Of a stretch of 14,431 bases of DNA, positions 14,361 through 14,431 are shown in pieces; position 1 is the stretch's first letter; each line of letters starts with the position of its first letter. This DNA is from CAYJRR01 sp964372275 [NCBI: uncultured bacterium] (lineage in GTDB: Bacteria; CAYJRR01), in assembly GCA_964372275.1 (NCBI GenBank), contig CAYJRR010000114.1, positions 1 through 14,431 of the forward strand. Direction: 5' to 3'. A model generated the notes under the pieces. It did not search any database. It saw only the letters and a program-made list of their open reading frames with translations, and was not told the origin of the DNA. A program made the translations under genes and the position numbers.

Positions 14361-14431
14361 TCATGCCAGGATCTCCGAGACGACCCCGGCGCCGACCGTC
14401 CGGCCGCCTTCCCGGATGGCGAAGCGGAGCT
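14361..14431 (-). CDS. tuf: Elongation factor Tu, C-terminal end only
   Basis: Only the last 22 residues and the TGA are inside the window: [20 protein letters not shown], then L-A. This is the closing strand of EF-Tu domain 3 ([15 protein letters not shown]), which is nearly invariant in bacteria. EF-Tu delivers aminoacyl-tRNA to the ribosome as a GTP complex. The order tuf-rpsJ is the str-S10 junction found in many bacteria, so rpsL, rpsG and fusA may lie further right. The start and GTPase domain are outside the window. Confidence 0.95.
   Translation of the reverse strand, partial: LRFAIREGGRTVGAGVVSEILA

Overview
The window is a long run of the bacterial S10-spc ribosomal protein cluster, almost all on the minus strand. 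It reads from the end of tuf at the right edge leftwards to rpsM near the left edge. The DNA is strongly GC-rich, most codons end in G or C, and genes are packed with overlaps or gaps of a few bases. The organism is therefore a high-GC bacterium. It has zinc-type S14 and L36, tuf directly upstream of rpsJ, and Lys/Ala-rich tails on several ribosomal proteins. The left-edge gene is a tryptophan-rich YwqK/MORN-like repeat protein, and from memory such proteins are common in Myxococcota and other deltaproteobacterial groups. That placement is a guess; the phylum cannot be fixed by reading alone.

Layout in transcription order (right to left): tuf 3' end, then a 146-base gap with a candidate promoter and a GC-rich hairpin. 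The S10 block follows: rpsJ, rplC, rplD, rplW, rplB, rpsS, rplV, rpsC, rplP, rpmC, rpsQ. The spc block is rplN, rplX, rplE, rpsN (zinc type), rpsH, rplF, rplR, rpsE, rpmD, rplO, secY. Next come adk and map, then a gap with a good sigma70-like promoter, then rpmJ and rpsM. The run stops at rpsM: rpsK, rpsD, rpoA and rplQ, which usually follow, are absent from the window. infA is also missing from its usual place between map and rpmJ. A plus-strand repeat-protein gene converges on rpsM across a 92-base, GATC-rich inverted-repeat spacer.

Functionally the cluster couples 30S and 50S subunit proteins with the protein-export channel (SecY), nucleotide balance (Adk) and N-terminal methionine removal (Map). 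Translational coupling is evident: GTGA or ATGA overlaps at rplD/rplW, rplN/rplX, rplX/rplE and adk/map, and several Shine-Dalgarno sites lie inside the preceding gene's last codons. Start codons are ATG except GTG for rplW, map and rpsM and TTG for secY.

Most of the window is ordinary housekeeping DNA and I see no new multi-gene system. The points worth a second look are: long cationic tails on L29, L22, L30 and L3; a ten-G tract forming the whole secY-adk spacer; unusual residues in the L4 loop, the L5 N-terminal motif and the Adk zinc site; a SecY periplasmic-loop insertion; the internal promoter before rpmJ; and the early end of the cluster at rpsM beside a repeat-protein gene.
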